Assembly: GCA_937873135.1 (NCBI GenBank)
Contig: CALMVQ010000099.1
Span: forward strand, 1-56,359
Origin: an uncultured Scytonema sp.
GTDB lineage: Bacteria > Cyanobacteriota > Cyanobacteriia > Cyanobacteriales > Nostocaceae
DNA length: 56,359 nucleotides
Reading direction: 5' to 3'
Position 1 is the stretch's first letter; every line of letters begins with the position of its first letter. The notes beneath the pieces were generated by a model that ran no database searches, had not been told where the DNA came from, and saw nothing but the letters and a program-made list of their open reading frames with translations. The translations under genes and the position numbers were made by a program. This document shows, piece after piece, positions 27,275-36,627 of this stretch.

Positions 27275-28237
27275 ATGAGACGACTTGTTATCGCTGAGCG
27301 CGTATGCCTCATTGGTCATATCTTGGCAAAGGCTTTTGGACTGGTAGGTATTTTACTGGTCGTACCTAATGCCGAAATTATTTTGAACCTGGGGGGGGTT
27401 GGAGAGACAGCCATGCAAACGAGTATGGCTAACGGTGGCGTGATAGATATTCTTTTCGGGACAATAGCTGTTTCAATTTATGCCTACCGCCTGCTGGGAT
27501 GGCTCACTACGCTTGCGTTTCTGCTGCCAGCTGTATCGATATCAGTCCTAAGTGAATTACTGGGAACTAGCACCGGTTTTCCCTTTGGAGACTACAGTTA
27601 CCTGAGTGGCTTGGGATATAAAATTGCAGGGCTAGTACCATTTACAATTCCTTTATCCTGGTTCTATGTGGGTTTGTCTTCCTATCTCATTGCTCGTGCA
27701 GGTCTGGGTGTAGCAGCAAAACCTAGTTTAGTGCGCCACATAGGTGCTATCGCCTTGGGGGCATTACTGTTTACCTGCTGGGACTTTGCTTTAGAACCAG
27801 CCATGAGTCAAACGAACCTACCTTTTTGGTATTGGGAACATCCTGGAGGGTTTTTTGGGACACCCTACCAAAACTATGCAGGTTGGTTTGGCACTAGTGC
27901 CTTGTTTATGAGTGTGGCAGCATTATTGTGGAGAAACACACCAATTAAATTAGGGCGATCGCAACTCAGTGTACCTCTGATTGTTTACCTCAGCAATTTT
28001 GCTTTTGCCGCCGGACTCAGCTTGGGATCTGGGTTTGTCATCCCAGTTTCCCTAGGCTTAGTACTTGGTGTGCTTCCTGCTGTAGTGCTTTGGTGGAGAG
28101 GCAAGAGCGGAGACGTTCGGTACTATCTCTCTGATACAAGCAAATTGCTTGGCGATTCAACTGAAGCGCGTAATGGGAACTGTCAACAACCCACAGCTAT
28201 AAGCCGTGGGCTTCAGGACTTCGGTTCTAAGCCCTAG
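27275..28237 (+). CDS. cruF: Carotenoid 1',2'-hydratase-type membrane protein (CruF family)
   Basis: A 320-residue integral membrane protein of the CruF/DUF422 carotenoid family. About eight hydrophobic helices are visible. Conserved text includes LGTSTGFPFGDYSY, VPFTIPLSWFYVGLSSYLI, CWDFALEPAMSQ and WYWEHPGGFFGTPYQNYAGWFGT, the family core. CruF adds water across the 1',2' double bond of gamma-carotene or similar, on the way to myxol glycosides. The last ~17 residues (NCQQPTAISRGLQDFGSKP) are encoded by an IS605-like hairpin (CCCACAGCTATAAGCCGTGGG, 28190-28210), so the natural C-terminus has been replaced. Confidence 0.85.
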   Translation: MRRLVIAERVCLIGHILAKAFGLVGILLVVPNAEIILNLGGVGETAMQTSMANGGVIDILFGTIAVSIYAYRLLGWLTTLAFLLPAVSISVLSELLGTSTGFPFGDYSYLSGLGYKIAGLVPFTIPLSWFYVGLSSYLIARAGLGVAAKPSLVRHIGAIALGALLFTCWDFALEPAMSQTNLPFWYWEHPGGFFGTPYQNYAGWFGTSALFMSVAALLWRNTPIKLGRSQLSVPLIVYLSNFAFAAGLSLGSGFVIPVSLGLVLGVLPAVVLWWRGKSGDVRYYLSDTSKLLGDSTEARNGNCQQPTAISRGLQDFGSKP

Positions 28238-28844
28238 TTGACCAGACTAAGTTCCGATGGGTACTACATTAGTGCAGAAGCGTTCAAATTCTTATCTTGG
28301 GATGCGTAGCTAGTCTCAAGCTCTAAAACTGGGTAGCTAAATAGGTTTATGGGTTAAGTCAGTGCTTGACGGACACGCTGCTTTGAACGTATTTCTGCCT
28401 TTCTTTTTGACATTTTTCGCAACAACCCCGCACTCATGTGCGAAGGTTTGCTGGTTTTTTGTATCTTTATGCGTCGTTTAGATGTATTTTATCCAGGACA
28501 GTTCCGAAAATATCCTAGATTATCATTATTTATTTTATTTTGCAAGAAACATTGCAATTTTGTCACAAAAATGTTAAATTTAATTTATAAAACATCATAA
28601 AACCAAAAAGCATAACTTATAGAAAGCGGTTTAGTGATTGAAGAATTCGGTAGGCTGAACAACTACGCCATCGAATCCAGATAGTGCGTGATGGATGAGC
28701 CTCGGGTTAGCTTTTCTCAGTATCCAGAAAAACAAGCGGAGACGTTTCGTGCGTGGCTCTGGCAAGCCTGACTGACTGGACTGCTCAAACCAATGACTTA
28801 GAAATCTCATATCGGATTAAAGTAACCTCGATTGGAGAATCATT
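28238..28844. other. Intergenic, repeat fragments, no gene
   Basis: Contains a piece (CTTGACGGACACGCTGCTTTGAACGTATTTCTGCC, 28365-28400) that is nearly the reverse complement of 4800-4840. Otherwise it is AT-rich with no recognised function. The lysine-rich small ORF starts at its end. Confidence 0.4.
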
Positions 28845-28997
28845 ATGTCAAAAGAGCGAAAAAGCAACAAAGAAGCCAAAAAAGCCAAAAAGCAATCTGA
28901 TGGTACTAAAAAGCAAAAGAAAGACCCCAACAGACATGATGGACCTGTAACACGTATAGTCAAGAGTTCACATGAGCAACGAAAAATTGAACCATAA
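28845..28997 (+). CDS. Lysine-rich 50-residue small protein
   Basis: A short frame with a ribosome site (TTGGAGAATCATT before ATG). It begins MSKERKSNKEAKKAKKQSDG and continues TKKQKKDPNRHDGPVTRIVK, ending SSHEQRKIEP. About a third of residues are Lys. It resembles small basic proteins seen near stress genes, possibly nucleic-acid binding; no family is claimed. It lies about 260 bp upstream of nblA on the same strand. Confidence 0.5.
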   Translation: MSKERKSNKEAKKAKKQSDGTKKQKKDPNRHDGPVTRIVKSSHEQRKIEP

Positions 28998-28999
28998 AA

Positions 29000-29200
29000 C
29001 ATAGCTGTAAGCATTCAGCCCTCAGCTATCAGCCCGGACACTACGGAAACATGATATGACGCTCGTTCCGACGCTCCTCGCCGTGACAGCGGGAAATCGC
29101 TTCATGCTCGCCGGTCTCACTCCTTGCCTCCATGACTTGTAAGAACTCGAGTGACGTTATTTTTCTCTACACAATTCATGAGCATAGCTGAATGCTTACA
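29000..29200. repeat. Foldback with GC-rich core
   Basis: The arm TGTAAGCATTCAGC (29006-29019) pairs with GCTGAATGCTTACA (29187-29200). Between them is GATATGACGCTCGTTCCGACGCTCC ... GCGGGAAATCGC ... GCCGGTCTCACTCC, a version of the core found at 25970-26090. The same arm text (AGCTGAATGCTTACG) occurs again alone at 54496. The element lies just upstream of nblA. Confidence 0.6.
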
Positions 29201-29260
29201 CCTACTTAGTACAACATCGAACTGACAGTTTTCACACTAATTGAGTTACAGAAAGCAGCT

Positions 29261-29458
29261 ATGAATCAGGATATGGAACTAACTTTAGAGCAAGAATTTA
29301 GCCTCAGAAGCTTTAACGATCAAGTGCAGCAAATGTCCCGAGAACAAGCTCAAGATTTCTTGATGTTGCAGCATAAGCACATGATGATTCGGGAAAAGAT
29401 GTATCAGGAGATTCTCAAACACGAGTGGAAAATAGATCTGGATTTCGCCTCTCCGTAA
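29261..29458 (+). CDS. nblA: Phycobilisome degradation protein NblA
   Basis: A 65-residue NblA family protein. The conserved helical core is clear: LTLEQEFSLRSFNDQVQQMS, REQAQDFLMLQHKHMM, IREKMYQEILKHEW. NblA binds phycobiliproteins and directs them to Clp protease when nitrogen or sulphur is short. The length is right for the family. It is followed by a short leader ORF and ftsH. An AAGCAGCT element lies before the ATG rather than a strong Shine-Dalgarno site. Confidence 0.92.
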   Translation: MNQDMELTLEQEFSLRSFNDQVQQMSREQAQDFLMLQHKHMMIREKMYQEILKHEWKIDLDFASP

Positions 29459-29528
29459 AACTGGGAAGCAATCCTTACTTTGCACAACTGAGTCATTCGT
29501 TACATTCACAAAACTTGGAGTATTAACC

Positions 29529-29624
29529 ATGTCAGCTAACACAAACAGCACCTACTCAATGTCTTCAACACCCACAAATAAAATGTCTCAAACTATGAGG
29601 ATTGGTGATAGCGATGCCGATTAA
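29529..29624 (+). CDS. Possible 31-codon leader ORF overlapping ftsH
   Basis: An ATG-initiated frame rich in Ser, Thr and Asn (MSANTNSTYSMSSTPTNKMS, then [11 protein letters not shown]) ends in TAA at 29622-29624. It overlaps the ftsH start (29614) by 11 bases. If translated, it could couple ftsH translation to its own. A bioinformatic coincidence is also possible. Confidence 0.35.
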   Translation: MSANTNSTYSMSSTPTNKMSQTMRIGDSDAD

Positions 29625-31473
29625 ACAACAACTAACTCCCAACCCGAACCGCCTGATCGGTAACACTGTTCTCTTGCTGGCAGCTTTGTTCCTGATCGTA
29701 AATTTTATATTGCCTTTTGTCTTAGGTCCTCAGATTCCCGGTGTTCCCTATAGCCTGTTCATCCATCAGGTTGAGGCAGGGGAAGTTGAGCGGGTGCAAG
29801 TTGGTCAAAACCAGATTCAATTTCAATTGAAAACGGTCGATGGCAAGGCTGGATCTGTGTTCTCTACTACACCCATCTTTGATTTGGGATTGCCCAAGTT
29901 GCTTGAAGAGAAGGGTGTTGAATTTGCCGCTGCTCCTCCGCCCAAGAATGGATGGTTTACTAGTCTTCTGGGCTGGGTAATTCCACCTCTGATTTTTGTG
30001 GCAATCTGGCAGTTTTTTATCAGACGGGGTGGTGGTGGACCCCAAGGTGTTCTCTCGATTGGTAAGAGCAAAGCCAAAGTTTATGTGGAGGGGGAATCTG
30101 CCAAAACGACCTTTGCAGATGTGGCTGGAGTAGAGGAAGCCAAGACTGAGTTGGTTGAGATTGTGGATTTTCTCAAGACTCCAGAGCGCTACACCCAGAT
30201 TGGGGCGAGGATTCCCAAGGGGGTGCTGCTGGTAGGTCCGCCTGGGACTGGTAAAACGTTGCTGGCGAAAGCGGTGGCAGGGGAAGCAGGCGTGCCGTTC
30301 TTCAGTATCTCTGGGTCTGAGTTTGTGGAACTTTTTGTTGGTGTGGGTTCTTCACGAGTCCGCGATCTGTTTGAGCAGGCGAAGAAACAGGCTCCCTGCA
30401 TCGTATTCATTGATGAACTGGATGCGATCGGCAAATCTCGCAACAGTGGTGGGTTCTACGGTGGCAATGATGAGCGAGAACAGACACTCAACCAGTTGCT
30501 AGCAGAAATGGATGGGTTTTCAGCAGAAAATGCAACAGTGATTGTGCTGGCTGCCACAAACCGCCCTGAAGTATTAGACCCTGCGCTCTTGCGTCCTGGT
30601 CGATTTGACCGCCAAGTGTTGGTCGATCGCCCGGATCTGTCGGGACGAGAAGCAATTCTCAAAATCCATGCTCGGAAAGTAAAGCTGGGTGAGGACGTGA
30701 AATTGACGGCGATCGCGACTCGCACCCCCGGTTTTGCCGGAGCAGATCTGGCAAACCTGGTGAATGAAGCGGCTCTGTTAGCAGCCCGCAATCAACGCAC
30801 CGACGTTGCCCAGGAAGACTTTGCCGAAGCGATCGAGCGGGTGGTAGCAGGTCTGGAAAAGAAAAGCCGTGTCCTCAACGACAAGGAAAAGAAGATTGTT
30901 GCTTACCACGAAGTCGGTCATGCCCTGGTCGGTTCTCTGATGACCTCGAGTGGTCGAGTTGAGAAAATTTCTATCGTCCCTCGGGGTATGGCAGCACTGG
31001 GTTACACTCTGCAACTACCAACAGAAGATCGGTTCCTCATGGACGAAGCCGAACTCCGAGGTCAGATTGCCACCTTGCTTGGTGGCCGCTCAGCCGAAGA
31101 GATTGTGTTTAACAGTATTACTACTGGTGCAGCCAATGATTTGCAGCGGGCGACGGATCTGGCAGAGCGCATGGTGACTACCTACGGAATGAGCAAAGTC
31201 TTAGGTCCCCTGGCTTACCAGCAAGGACAGCAGGCCATGTTTCTGGGCAATGGTGCGCCCAATCCCCGCCGGATGACAAGTGAAGAAACCGCACAGGCGA
31301 TCGACCGTGAGGTGAAGGAAATTGTGGAAACGGCTCATCAGCAAGCTTTGGATACACTCAAGCTCAACCGAGAATTACTGGAGGCGATCGCCACTCAACT
31401 CTTAGAGACAGAAGTTATTGAGGGTGAAAAACTGCACAGTTTGCTCTCGCAGATGCAATCTGCAAGCAATTGA
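29614..31473 (+). CDS. ftsH: ATP-dependent zinc metalloprotease FtsH
   Basis: A 619-residue membrane AAA protease. The N-terminus has two membrane helices ([18 protein letters not shown] and [16 protein letters not shown]) around a periplasmic or lumenal domain. The AAA module has Walker A GPPGTGKT (~208), Walker [13 protein letters not shown] and the second region of homology [22 protein letters not shown]. The zinc site is HEVGH (~432). I start at ATG 29614 (MPIKQQ); a TTG at 29602 is in frame with poor spacing. Cyanobacteria have four FtsH copies, used in photosystem II repair and iron regulation; which one this is cannot be decided here. Confidence 0.95.
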   Translation: MPIKQQLTPNPNRLIGNTVLLLAALFLIVNFILPFVLGPQIPGVPYSLFIHQVEAGEVERVQVGQNQIQFQLKTVDGKAGSVFSTTPIFDLGLPKLLEEKGVEFAAAPPPKNGWFTSLLGWVIPPLIFVAIWQFFIRRGGGGPQGVLSIGKSKAKVYVEGESAKTTFADVAGVEEAKTELVEIVDFLKTPERYTQIGARIPKGVLLVGPPGTGKTLLAKAVAGEAGVPFFSISGSEFVELFVGVGSSRVRDLFEQAKKQAPCIVFIDELDAIGKSRNSGGFYGGNDEREQTLNQLLAEMDGFSAENATVIVLAATNRPEVLDPALLRPGRFDRQVLVDRPDLSGREAILKIHARKVKLGEDVKLTAIATRTPGFAGADLANLVNEAALLAARNQRTDVAQEDFAEAIERVVAGLEKKSRVLNDKEKKIVAYHEVGHALVGSLMTSSGRVEKISIVPRGMAALGYTLQLPTEDRFLMDEAELRGQIATLLGGRSAEEIVFNSITTGAANDLQRATDLAERMVTTYGMSKVLGPLAYQQGQQAMFLGNGAPNPRRMTSEETAQAIDREVKEIVETAHQQALDTLKLNRELLEAIATQLLETEVIEGEKLHSLLSQMQSASN

Positions 31474-31512
31474 TTTTGGACAGTGCTCCGTGCGGCTGTG
31501 TCATGGAGATGG

Positions 31513-31537
31513 GGTTTGAGGACTGTTGACTCAAACC
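31513..31537 (+). terminator. Hairpin downstream of ftsH
   Basis: GGTTTGAG and CTCAAACC enclose nine bases, identical in arms to the hairpin after the ApcA-like gene (12087-12111). It lies 40 bp after the ftsH stop. The truncated response-regulator fragment begins directly to its right. Confidence 0.4.
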
Positions 31538-31538
31538 A

Positions 31539-31613
31539 CTAGACTAAAAGCATTACTCGCAGTCCTTGAAGGTATTGAAGTAAGGTAAGAAATTTATTAT
31601 TTGGATACATCAT
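31539..31613 (-). pseudogene. 5' fragment of receiver-only response regulator
   Basis: The reverse strand reads MMYPNNKFLTLLQYLQGLRV and then MLLV-stop. This matches the first ~22 codons of the regulator at 36031-36627. It is the left edge of a ~780-bp duplication; the rest of the gene is missing, replaced by the ftsH downstream hairpin. Confidence 0.8.
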
Positions 31614-32330
31614 AGTCCCAATCCGGATTTTACGTGTAACAGTGCTGAAAAATCTGATAAACCTAGACGCGAGTAAAGATTTTTTAAAGTGGAGAGTTGT
31701 TTGTAAAACGACTCATATGTTTTTGGACTCAGGGAATCACCCTAGACACGAGTCAATCGGGTGTAGAGTGATTAATTTCTTATTTCCCTACCGTATCACA
31801 GAGTAATATTTGAGTTTAAGAACTATTTTTTTGAGGACAATATCAAAATTAAGAAAAGTGTTAAATCCGAATTTCTTTATAACGCTGAAGCCTAGTCTTA
31901 TTCAAGATACGTTGACCAAGGCAGATTTTTTGGCTGATAATACACTTAGAAAACGTAAAAGTTTTACTAAATAAAGTATGATTTGTTTGATTTGTCCGTT
32001 CTAGTAATAAAAGTTTTTAAAATGTGGTGATTTTGGTGCCATAGTTGTTTTATAGATAGGTTTAAATTCAGGGATATATATGGCTAACATTGTTGATACT
32101 GCCATTAAAATGGAAGTTTTATTAATTAGGCCGAGCCAAGTGCTGACTTATCCTACAACTAGTAATAGTCCTCGGAATACTTGTCTTTGCTGCTCAGACA
32201 CTTTACTCCGTCATATAAGCTTGAGAGGAATGTACTGGCGTTGTAGCTCCTGTTACCAAGAAATGCCTGCTCAGAAATCATTACAGGAACTGAGATTCAC
32301 CCATGCTCGCGTGTCTCTACCTAAAAAATG
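31550..32330. repeat. Duplicated ~780-bp block, copy 1
   Basis: The block from the regulator start through the spacer and into the zinc-ribbon gene is repeated at 36562-37361. Long identical runs include AAGAAATTTATTATTTGGAT, AAAACGACTCATATGTTTTT and the whole zinc-ribbon coding start. Differences cluster in the middle of the spacer (31800-31970). The conserved spacer probably contains divergent promoters. Confidence 0.85.
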
Positions 32331-32343
32331 CAGTCCGGTTTGA
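32080..32343 (+). CDS. Small zinc-ribbon protein, copy 1
   Basis: An 87-residue protein. Two Cys pairs, CLCCSDTLLRH and YWRCSSCYQEMP, have C-x2-C spacing and should bind one zinc. The first eight residues MANIVDTA match the start of fasciclin proteins, not a ribbon, so the N-terminus appears to be borrowed from a fasciclin gene. The first 80 residues are identical to copy 2 (37116-37394); the tails differ (PKKCSPV against PNMKLKNHHQEN) because the duplication ends there. It is paired with a response-regulator fragment. The function is unknown; a DNA- or protein-binding role is conceivable. Confidence 0.65.
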   Translation: MANIVDTAIKMEVLLIRPSQVLTYPTTSNSPRNTCLCCSDTLLRHISLRGMYWRCSSCYQEMPAQKSLQELRFTHARVSLPKKCSPV

Positions 32344-32402
32344 GTTAGAAAATGTAAAAGAATTATCAGAAGCAGAACGGGTAGAGGTGACCGCCCTGCG
32401 GG

Positions 32403-32573
32403 AAGTCAAAAGTCAAAAGTCAAAAGTCAAAAAAGGATACAGAGCAAGTGAATTTATTTATAGAGAAATAAAAAATGTATTTCGAGCCGCGTAGCGCAAG
32501 AAATACTACGTCCTCAATTAGGCCCCTAAATTTATTTATGGGGGTTCTTACTTTTGACTTTTGACTTTTGAAT
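32403..32573 (-). repeat. Heptamer-armed foldback element, inverted copy
   Basis: The left edge is AGTCAAAAGTCAAAAGTCAAA and the right edge is TTACTTTTGACTTTTGACTT. The core, read on the reverse strand, is CCCATAAATAAATTTAGGGG, GAGGACGTAGTATTTCTTGC and GCTCGAAATACATTTTTTA. It matches 44475-44668 almost base for base in the core. It fills the space between the zinc-ribbon gene and the phosphoketolase. Confidence 0.75.
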
Positions 32574-32646
32574 TGGAGCGAAGCGACTTACCTCAGTACA
32601 GTAACTAAATAATTCCCCTAAACATTAAAAATTAAAAATCACAATT

Positions 32647-35124
32647 ATGGTAGCAACTCCTCCAAAACCAACCACTGACACCTCGATTAGTGCATTTGGC
32701 TTCGCCAGGTCTACAGTTGAGGGTGCGCCCCTCAGTGCTGAAGAATTGCGTAAGATACATGCTTACTGGCGTGCATGTAATTACTTAGCGATCGGCATGA
32801 TTTATCTGCGAGACAATCCACTACTGAATTCGCCTCTAAGAATTGAACAGATCAAGCATCGCATATTAGGACACTGGGGTTCTAGCCCCGGCTTGAGCTT
32901 TATCTACACGCACCTGAATCGGTTGATTAAACAGCAAGATCTCAATATGATCTTCTTGGCAGGACCTGGTCATGGGGCTCCGGGTGTTCTTGGTCCAAGC
33001 TACCTAGAAGGAACCTATTCCGAAATCTATCCCGATAAGAGCGAGGATGAGGAAGGACTGAAAAGATTCTTCAAGGAATTCTCCTTCCCTGGCGGCATTG
33101 GTAGCCACTGCACCCCAGAAACCCCCGGTTCTATCCATGAAGGTGGTGAACTGGGCTACAGCCTCTCCCACGCCTACGGTGCTGCTTACGACAATCCAGA
33201 CCTGATCGTTGCCGTTATAGTCGGTGATGGTGAATCCGAAACCGGACCCCTGGCAACCGCCTGGCACTCCAACAAGTTTATTAACCCCATCCGCGATGGA
33301 GCAGTGTTGCCAATTCTGCACCTGAACGGCTACAAAATCAACAACCCGACACTCCTAGCTCGCGTTAGTTATGAGGAGCTAGAAAACTTGTTTAAAGGTT
33401 ATGGCTACACGCCTTACTTCGTGGAAGGATCCGATCCGGAAACGATGCACCAGGCGATGGCCGCGACCCTGGATCGGTGCATTGCGGAGATTAAGCAGAT
33501 TCAGGCGTCAGCTCGTAGTACGGGTGTGGCAAAGCGGGCTCGTTGGCCAATGATCGTCCTGCGTAGCCCTAAGGGCTGGACTTGTCCAAAAGAAATAGAC
33601 GGGCACAAAATCGAGGGATCCTGGCGTGCTCACCAAGTGCCGATGTCGGATGTGGCGAAAAATGAGGGTCATTTCCAGATTTTGGAACAGTGGATGCGGA
33701 GCTACAAACCAGAGGAACTCTTTGATGCCACCGGGAAGCTAATTCCTGAACTGAAAGATATGGCACCCCTGGGCAACCGCCGCATGAGCGCGAATCCCAT
33801 TGCTAACGGGGGGATGGTGCGCAAGGCGCTACGGATGCCGGACTTCCGCTCCTACGGGGTTGAAGTCACCAATCCCGGTTATGTCGAGGCGGAAAATACC
33901 AGACCCTTGGGTGTCTTCCTGCGTGACATCATGCAGATGAACATGGACAACTTCCGCGTATTTGGTCCTGACGAAAATACCTCGAACAAACTCACTGCCA
34001 TCTACGAAGTCAGTAAAAAGTTATGGTTGGCAGAGTACTTCCCTGAGGATCGGGACGGCAGTGAACTGGCGACAGACGGTCGTGTCATGGAAATGTTGAG
34101 CGAACACACGCTGGAAGGCTGGCTAGAAGGGTATGTGCTGACCGGGCGGCACGGCTTCTTCTCCACCTACGAATCCTTCGTTCACATAATTGACTCGATG
34201 ATCAACCAGCACTGCAAGTGGCTAGAGATTTGCAAGCATATCCCCTGGCGGGCTGCGATTTCTTCAGTGAACCTGCTGATCACGTCTACAGTTTGGCGGC
34301 AAGACCATAATGGCTTTACTCACCAAGATCCCGGCTTCTTGGATGTGGTACTCAATAAGAGCCCGGACGTTACCCGAATCTATCTGCCCCCTGACGTTAA
34401 CTGCCTGTTATCGGTAGCTGACCATTGTTTGCGTAGTGTGGACTATGTCAACGTTATCGTGTGTGACAAGCAACTCCACCTCCAATATATGGACATGGAT
34501 GCCGCGATCAAGCACTGCACGAAGGGTCTTGGAATCTGGGATTGGGCTTGCACCGATCTAGGGAGTGAACCTGATGTCGTTGTGGCGTGCGCTGGCGATG
34601 TTCCGACTCTGGAAGCCCTGGCGGCAACTGTCATGCTACGGGATAACTTCCCCGATCTCAAGCTCCGATTCATCAACGTCGTTGACTTGTTCAAGCTGCA
34701 GCCAGATACTGAGCATCCGCACGGTCTATCCGATCGCGACTTCGACAGCCTATTTACCATTGACAAGCCAATCATTTTCAACTTTCATGGATACCCCTGG
34801 CTAGTTCACAGGCTCACTTACCGGCGCAACAACCATCACAATTTGCACGTTCGCGGTTACAAGGAGAAGGGCAACATCAACACGCCACTTGAGCTTGCCA
34901 TTAACAACCAGATTGATCGATTCAGCATAGCGATCGATGTCATTGATCGCGTTCCCAAGCTCAAGGTTGCGGGTGCCCATACTAAGGAGGAATTCAGGAA
35001 CCAGCAGCTCGACTGCCTCAACTACGCACACGAGCAGGGCATCGACATGCCAGGAGTTCTTAACTGGAAATGGCCAGGCGCTCCTCAAGTCACAGCCCCG
35101 AACCATGATGATGCTCCACACTGA
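32647..35124 (+). CDS. xfp: Phosphoketolase
   Basis: An 825-residue thiamine-diphosphate enzyme of the xylulose-5-phosphate/fructose-6-phosphate phosphoketolase family. Family blocks are visible: [60 protein letters not shown] with the cofactor-binding GDG, and in the second half [13 protein letters not shown] and [20 protein letters not shown]. It splits sugar phosphates to acetyl phosphate plus a shorter aldose phosphate. In cyanobacteria it bypasses carbon loss and works in the dark and in heterotrophy. Followed by a hairpin terminator. Confidence 0.95.
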   Translation: MVATPPKPTTDTSISAFGFARSTVEGAPLSAEELRKIHAYWRACNYLAIGMIYLRDNPLLNSPLRIEQIKHRILGHWGSSPGLSFIYTHLNRLIKQQDLNMIFLAGPGHGAPGVLGPSYLEGTYSEIYPDKSEDEEGLKRFFKEFSFPGGIGSHCTPETPGSIHEGGELGYSLSHAYGAAYDNPDLIVAVIVGDGESETGPLATAWHSNKFINPIRDGAVLPILHLNGYKINNPTLLARVSYEELENLFKGYGYTPYFVEGSDPETMHQAMAATLDRCIAEIKQIQASARSTGVAKRARWPMIVLRSPKGWTCPKEIDGHKIEGSWRAHQVPMSDVAKNEGHFQILEQWMRSYKPEELFDATGKLIPELKDMAPLGNRRMSANPIANGGMVRKALRMPDFRSYGVEVTNPGYVEAENTRPLGVFLRDIMQMNMDNFRVFGPDENTSNKLTAIYEVSKKLWLAEYFPEDRDGSELATDGRVMEMLSEHTLEGWLEGYVLTGRHGFFSTYESFVHIIDSMINQHCKWLEICKHIPWRAAISSVNLLITSTVWRQDHNGFTHQDPGFLDVVLNKSPDVTRIYLPPDVNCLLSVADHCLRSVDYVNVIVCDKQLHLQYMDMDAAIKHCTKGLGIWDWACTDLGSEPDVVVACAGDVPTLEALAATVMLRDNFPDLKLRFINVVDLFKLQPDTEHPHGLSDRDFDSLFTIDKPIIFNFHGYPWLVHRLTYRRNNHHNLHVRGYKEKGNINTPLELAINNQIDRFSIAIDVIDRVPKLKVAGAHTKEEFRNQQLDCLNYAHEQGIDMPGVLNWKWPGAPQVTAPNHDDAPH

Positions 35125-35225
35125 TGACCTCTCCCCGCCTTAAAAGGCAAAGTGAGCCTACCAGAAGATTTGCTTATGCGCGAGCGATCGCGTGCTACTA
35201 GCTTTCATAGAACTGGCTGAAGCAC

Positions 35226-35253
35226 AAAGGTGGCACGTCATAGTGACACCTTT
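35226..35253 (+). terminator. Rho-independent terminator of phosphoketolase
   Basis: AAAGGTG (35226-35232) pairs with CACCTTT (35247-35253), with further GCAC/GTGA pairing inside and a T run at the end. It lies about 100 bp after the stop codon. Confidence 0.6.
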
Positions 35254-35450
35254 TCAGGGACTTTCAGCATTTTTCTTGTAAATTTTATCGGGTGGGCACT
35301 GCTCACCCGATATTTGCTGAATGGGTGTTGTGGGCTGAGGATTGGTACTCCTTCTTCCGCTATCTTGATGTCTAATACATCCCGTAAGGACAGAATAATT
35401 TATTTATCAGAAAAAGGTTTATTTGGCATTTTTTTTGTTAGAATATATAT

Positions 35451-35681
35451 ATGAAAACAAATTTACATTTAAAATCAAATAAGCTATTTGGTCCTGTTGT
35501 CTTTAGACCTGATTTTAGTAGCTTTAACCCGATCAATTAATTCCCAGCGAGGTATCCCGCTTTCGACAGGTGGTTGAGAAAATAAGCAACTAGGCTCTGG
35601 CTCTCAAGTAGGTCTATTGTTTCTCAGTGTTTTATTAGCCATCGTTGTATTAGGACTCGTTACCATGAGTAACGCAACAGA
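35451..35681 (+). pseudogene. Decayed relative of the small membrane protein at 17294
   Basis: Starts MKTNLHLKSNKLFGPVVFRP, DFSSFNPIN, then stops. A frame change later the text STGG-stop-ENKQLGSGSQVGLL, FLSVLLAIVVLGLVTM follows. Compare LFAPIVFRADFNSFKNIN, TGGKEDKTLGFNPQVGLF and YILLAIVSSGVAG in the intact gene. Two stops and one frameshift make it inactive. TAGAATATATAT just before the ATG resembles the TATAATTATTTAC before the intact copy. Confidence 0.75.
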
Positions 35682-35779
35682 TGCCATTCCCAGGTTAAAG
35701 CAAGCTGAATTTTTGCCGTATTTACGGACGAGCTACCGAATTGGTAGATCAGTTTTTTACGAATAGGAGATTAACTGCA

Positions 35780-35923
35780 ATGGTACATAATTTTGCTAAG
35801 TTGCGCGGTTATCATTTAACAGTCAAAGGACTGCAAACTAAGCGTGGCAATTTGTTAAAAGAAGAGTTGGCAGCCTCTATTAATCCAGGTGTAGCACCTA
35901 GATACCACATCTCTCCTAGGTGA
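35780..35923 (+). CDS. Possible 47-residue ORF
   Basis: ATG 35780 follows AGGAG at 35764 and opens a frame MVHNFAKLRGYHLTVKGLQT, KRGNLLKEELAASINPG and VAPRYHISPR. It resembles no family I know. It may be a remnant of a larger gene, since the sense frame continues upstream. Weakly supported. Confidence 0.25.
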   Translation: MVHNFAKLRGYHLTVKGLQTKRGNLLKEELAASINPGVAPRYHISPR

Positions 35924-36030
35924 CTCCTGACAGATTGCCAGAAGTTTAGTGGGTGAGGATAGATTAACAGCGTCGTCGCCACCTCACCCATTAATCCCCG
36001 TTGCCGTCGTGGTAGCGGGGATTTTGGCAT

Positions 36031-36627
36031 TTATGGGCAATTAGGAGCCTTTTTCTCTCCCCCAGTATCTCTTGCTCCCCTTTTTTTTAGTTGGTGAACT
36101 GTCGAGAATCTCGACAGTTCACCAACTGAGCGAGTTCTAGGAAACAAACGATCTGTATGTTTAGGGACATGATCCAAAATCCGTTGAGCGATAGTGTATG
36201 TGGAATGTTTACAGATTGCTAAACAGGCAAGTACAGTAACGAACTCATCAAGATCTAAAGGTTTTGTGAACCACAAGTCAAACCCAACACATAGATGTTC
36301 ATGAAACATCTCTTTATTGCCATAGCCTGTTACAGCAATGGCTAGTACCACTTCCCCTCGCTCTCCGGCTTTGGTTCTCACTTGTTGAATTAGCGCACAC
36401 CCATCCTCATGAGGCAAGGCAATATCACTCACGATAACATCAGGTTGCCATTGCACAAATATTTCCAAAGCTTGCTGGGATAAAGACGCCGTTACCACCT
36501 CCACACCATAAAGTTGTAGCAGCATTGTGATCATATAGCAGAAATCATCATTACTATCTACAAGCAGTACTTGCAGTCCTTGAAGGTGTTGAAGTAAGTT
36601 AAGAAATTTATTATTTGGATACATCAT
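36031..36627 (-). CDS. Receiver-only response regulator with C-terminal extension
   Basis: A 198-residue protein starting MMYPNNKFLNLLQHL. The receiver has LLVDSNDDF (acidic pocket), the phosphoacceptor Asp in VIVSDIALPHEDGC, and the Lys in LWFTKPLDLDEF. After LACLAIC the homologue at 55852 stops, but here the stop is replaced by AAA (K). About 58 extra residues follow, ending across an 18-bp-arm palindrome and low-complexity DNA, so the tail may not be functional. It is divergent from zinc-ribbon copy 2 and shares a 490-bp spacer with it. No output domain is present; such regulators act by protein contact. The cognate kinase is unknown. Confidence 0.8.
   Translation of the reverse strand: MMYPNNKFLNLLQHLQGLQVLLVDSNDDFCYMITMLLQLYGVEVVTASLSQQALEIFVQWQPDVIVSDIALPHEDGCALIQQVRTKAGERGEVVLAIAVTGYGNKEMFHEHLCVGFDLWFTKPLDLDEFVTVLACLAICKHSTYTIAQRILDHVPKHTDRLFPRTRSVGELSRFSTVHQLKKRGARDTGGEKKAPNCP
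36090..36126. repeat. Perfect palindrome inside regulator 3' end
   Basis: The arms GTTGGTGAACTGTCGAGA (36090-36107) and TCTCGACAGTTCACCAAC (36109-36126) are perfect complements with a single-base centre. An eight-T run lies on the left. In the gene's direction the hairpin is followed by an A run rather than a T run, so it is not a normal terminator of that gene. It could be an operator or a relic hairpin. Confidence 0.7.

Noticed and set aside
28753-28950. A 65-codon forward frame overlapping the lysine-rich ORF
   Set aside because: No ribosome site; the frame starting at 28845 has one and a more protein-like composition.
32403-32573. Possible CRISPR-like array from regularly repeated heptamers
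   Set aside because: Units are contiguous with no spacers and no cas gene is present.
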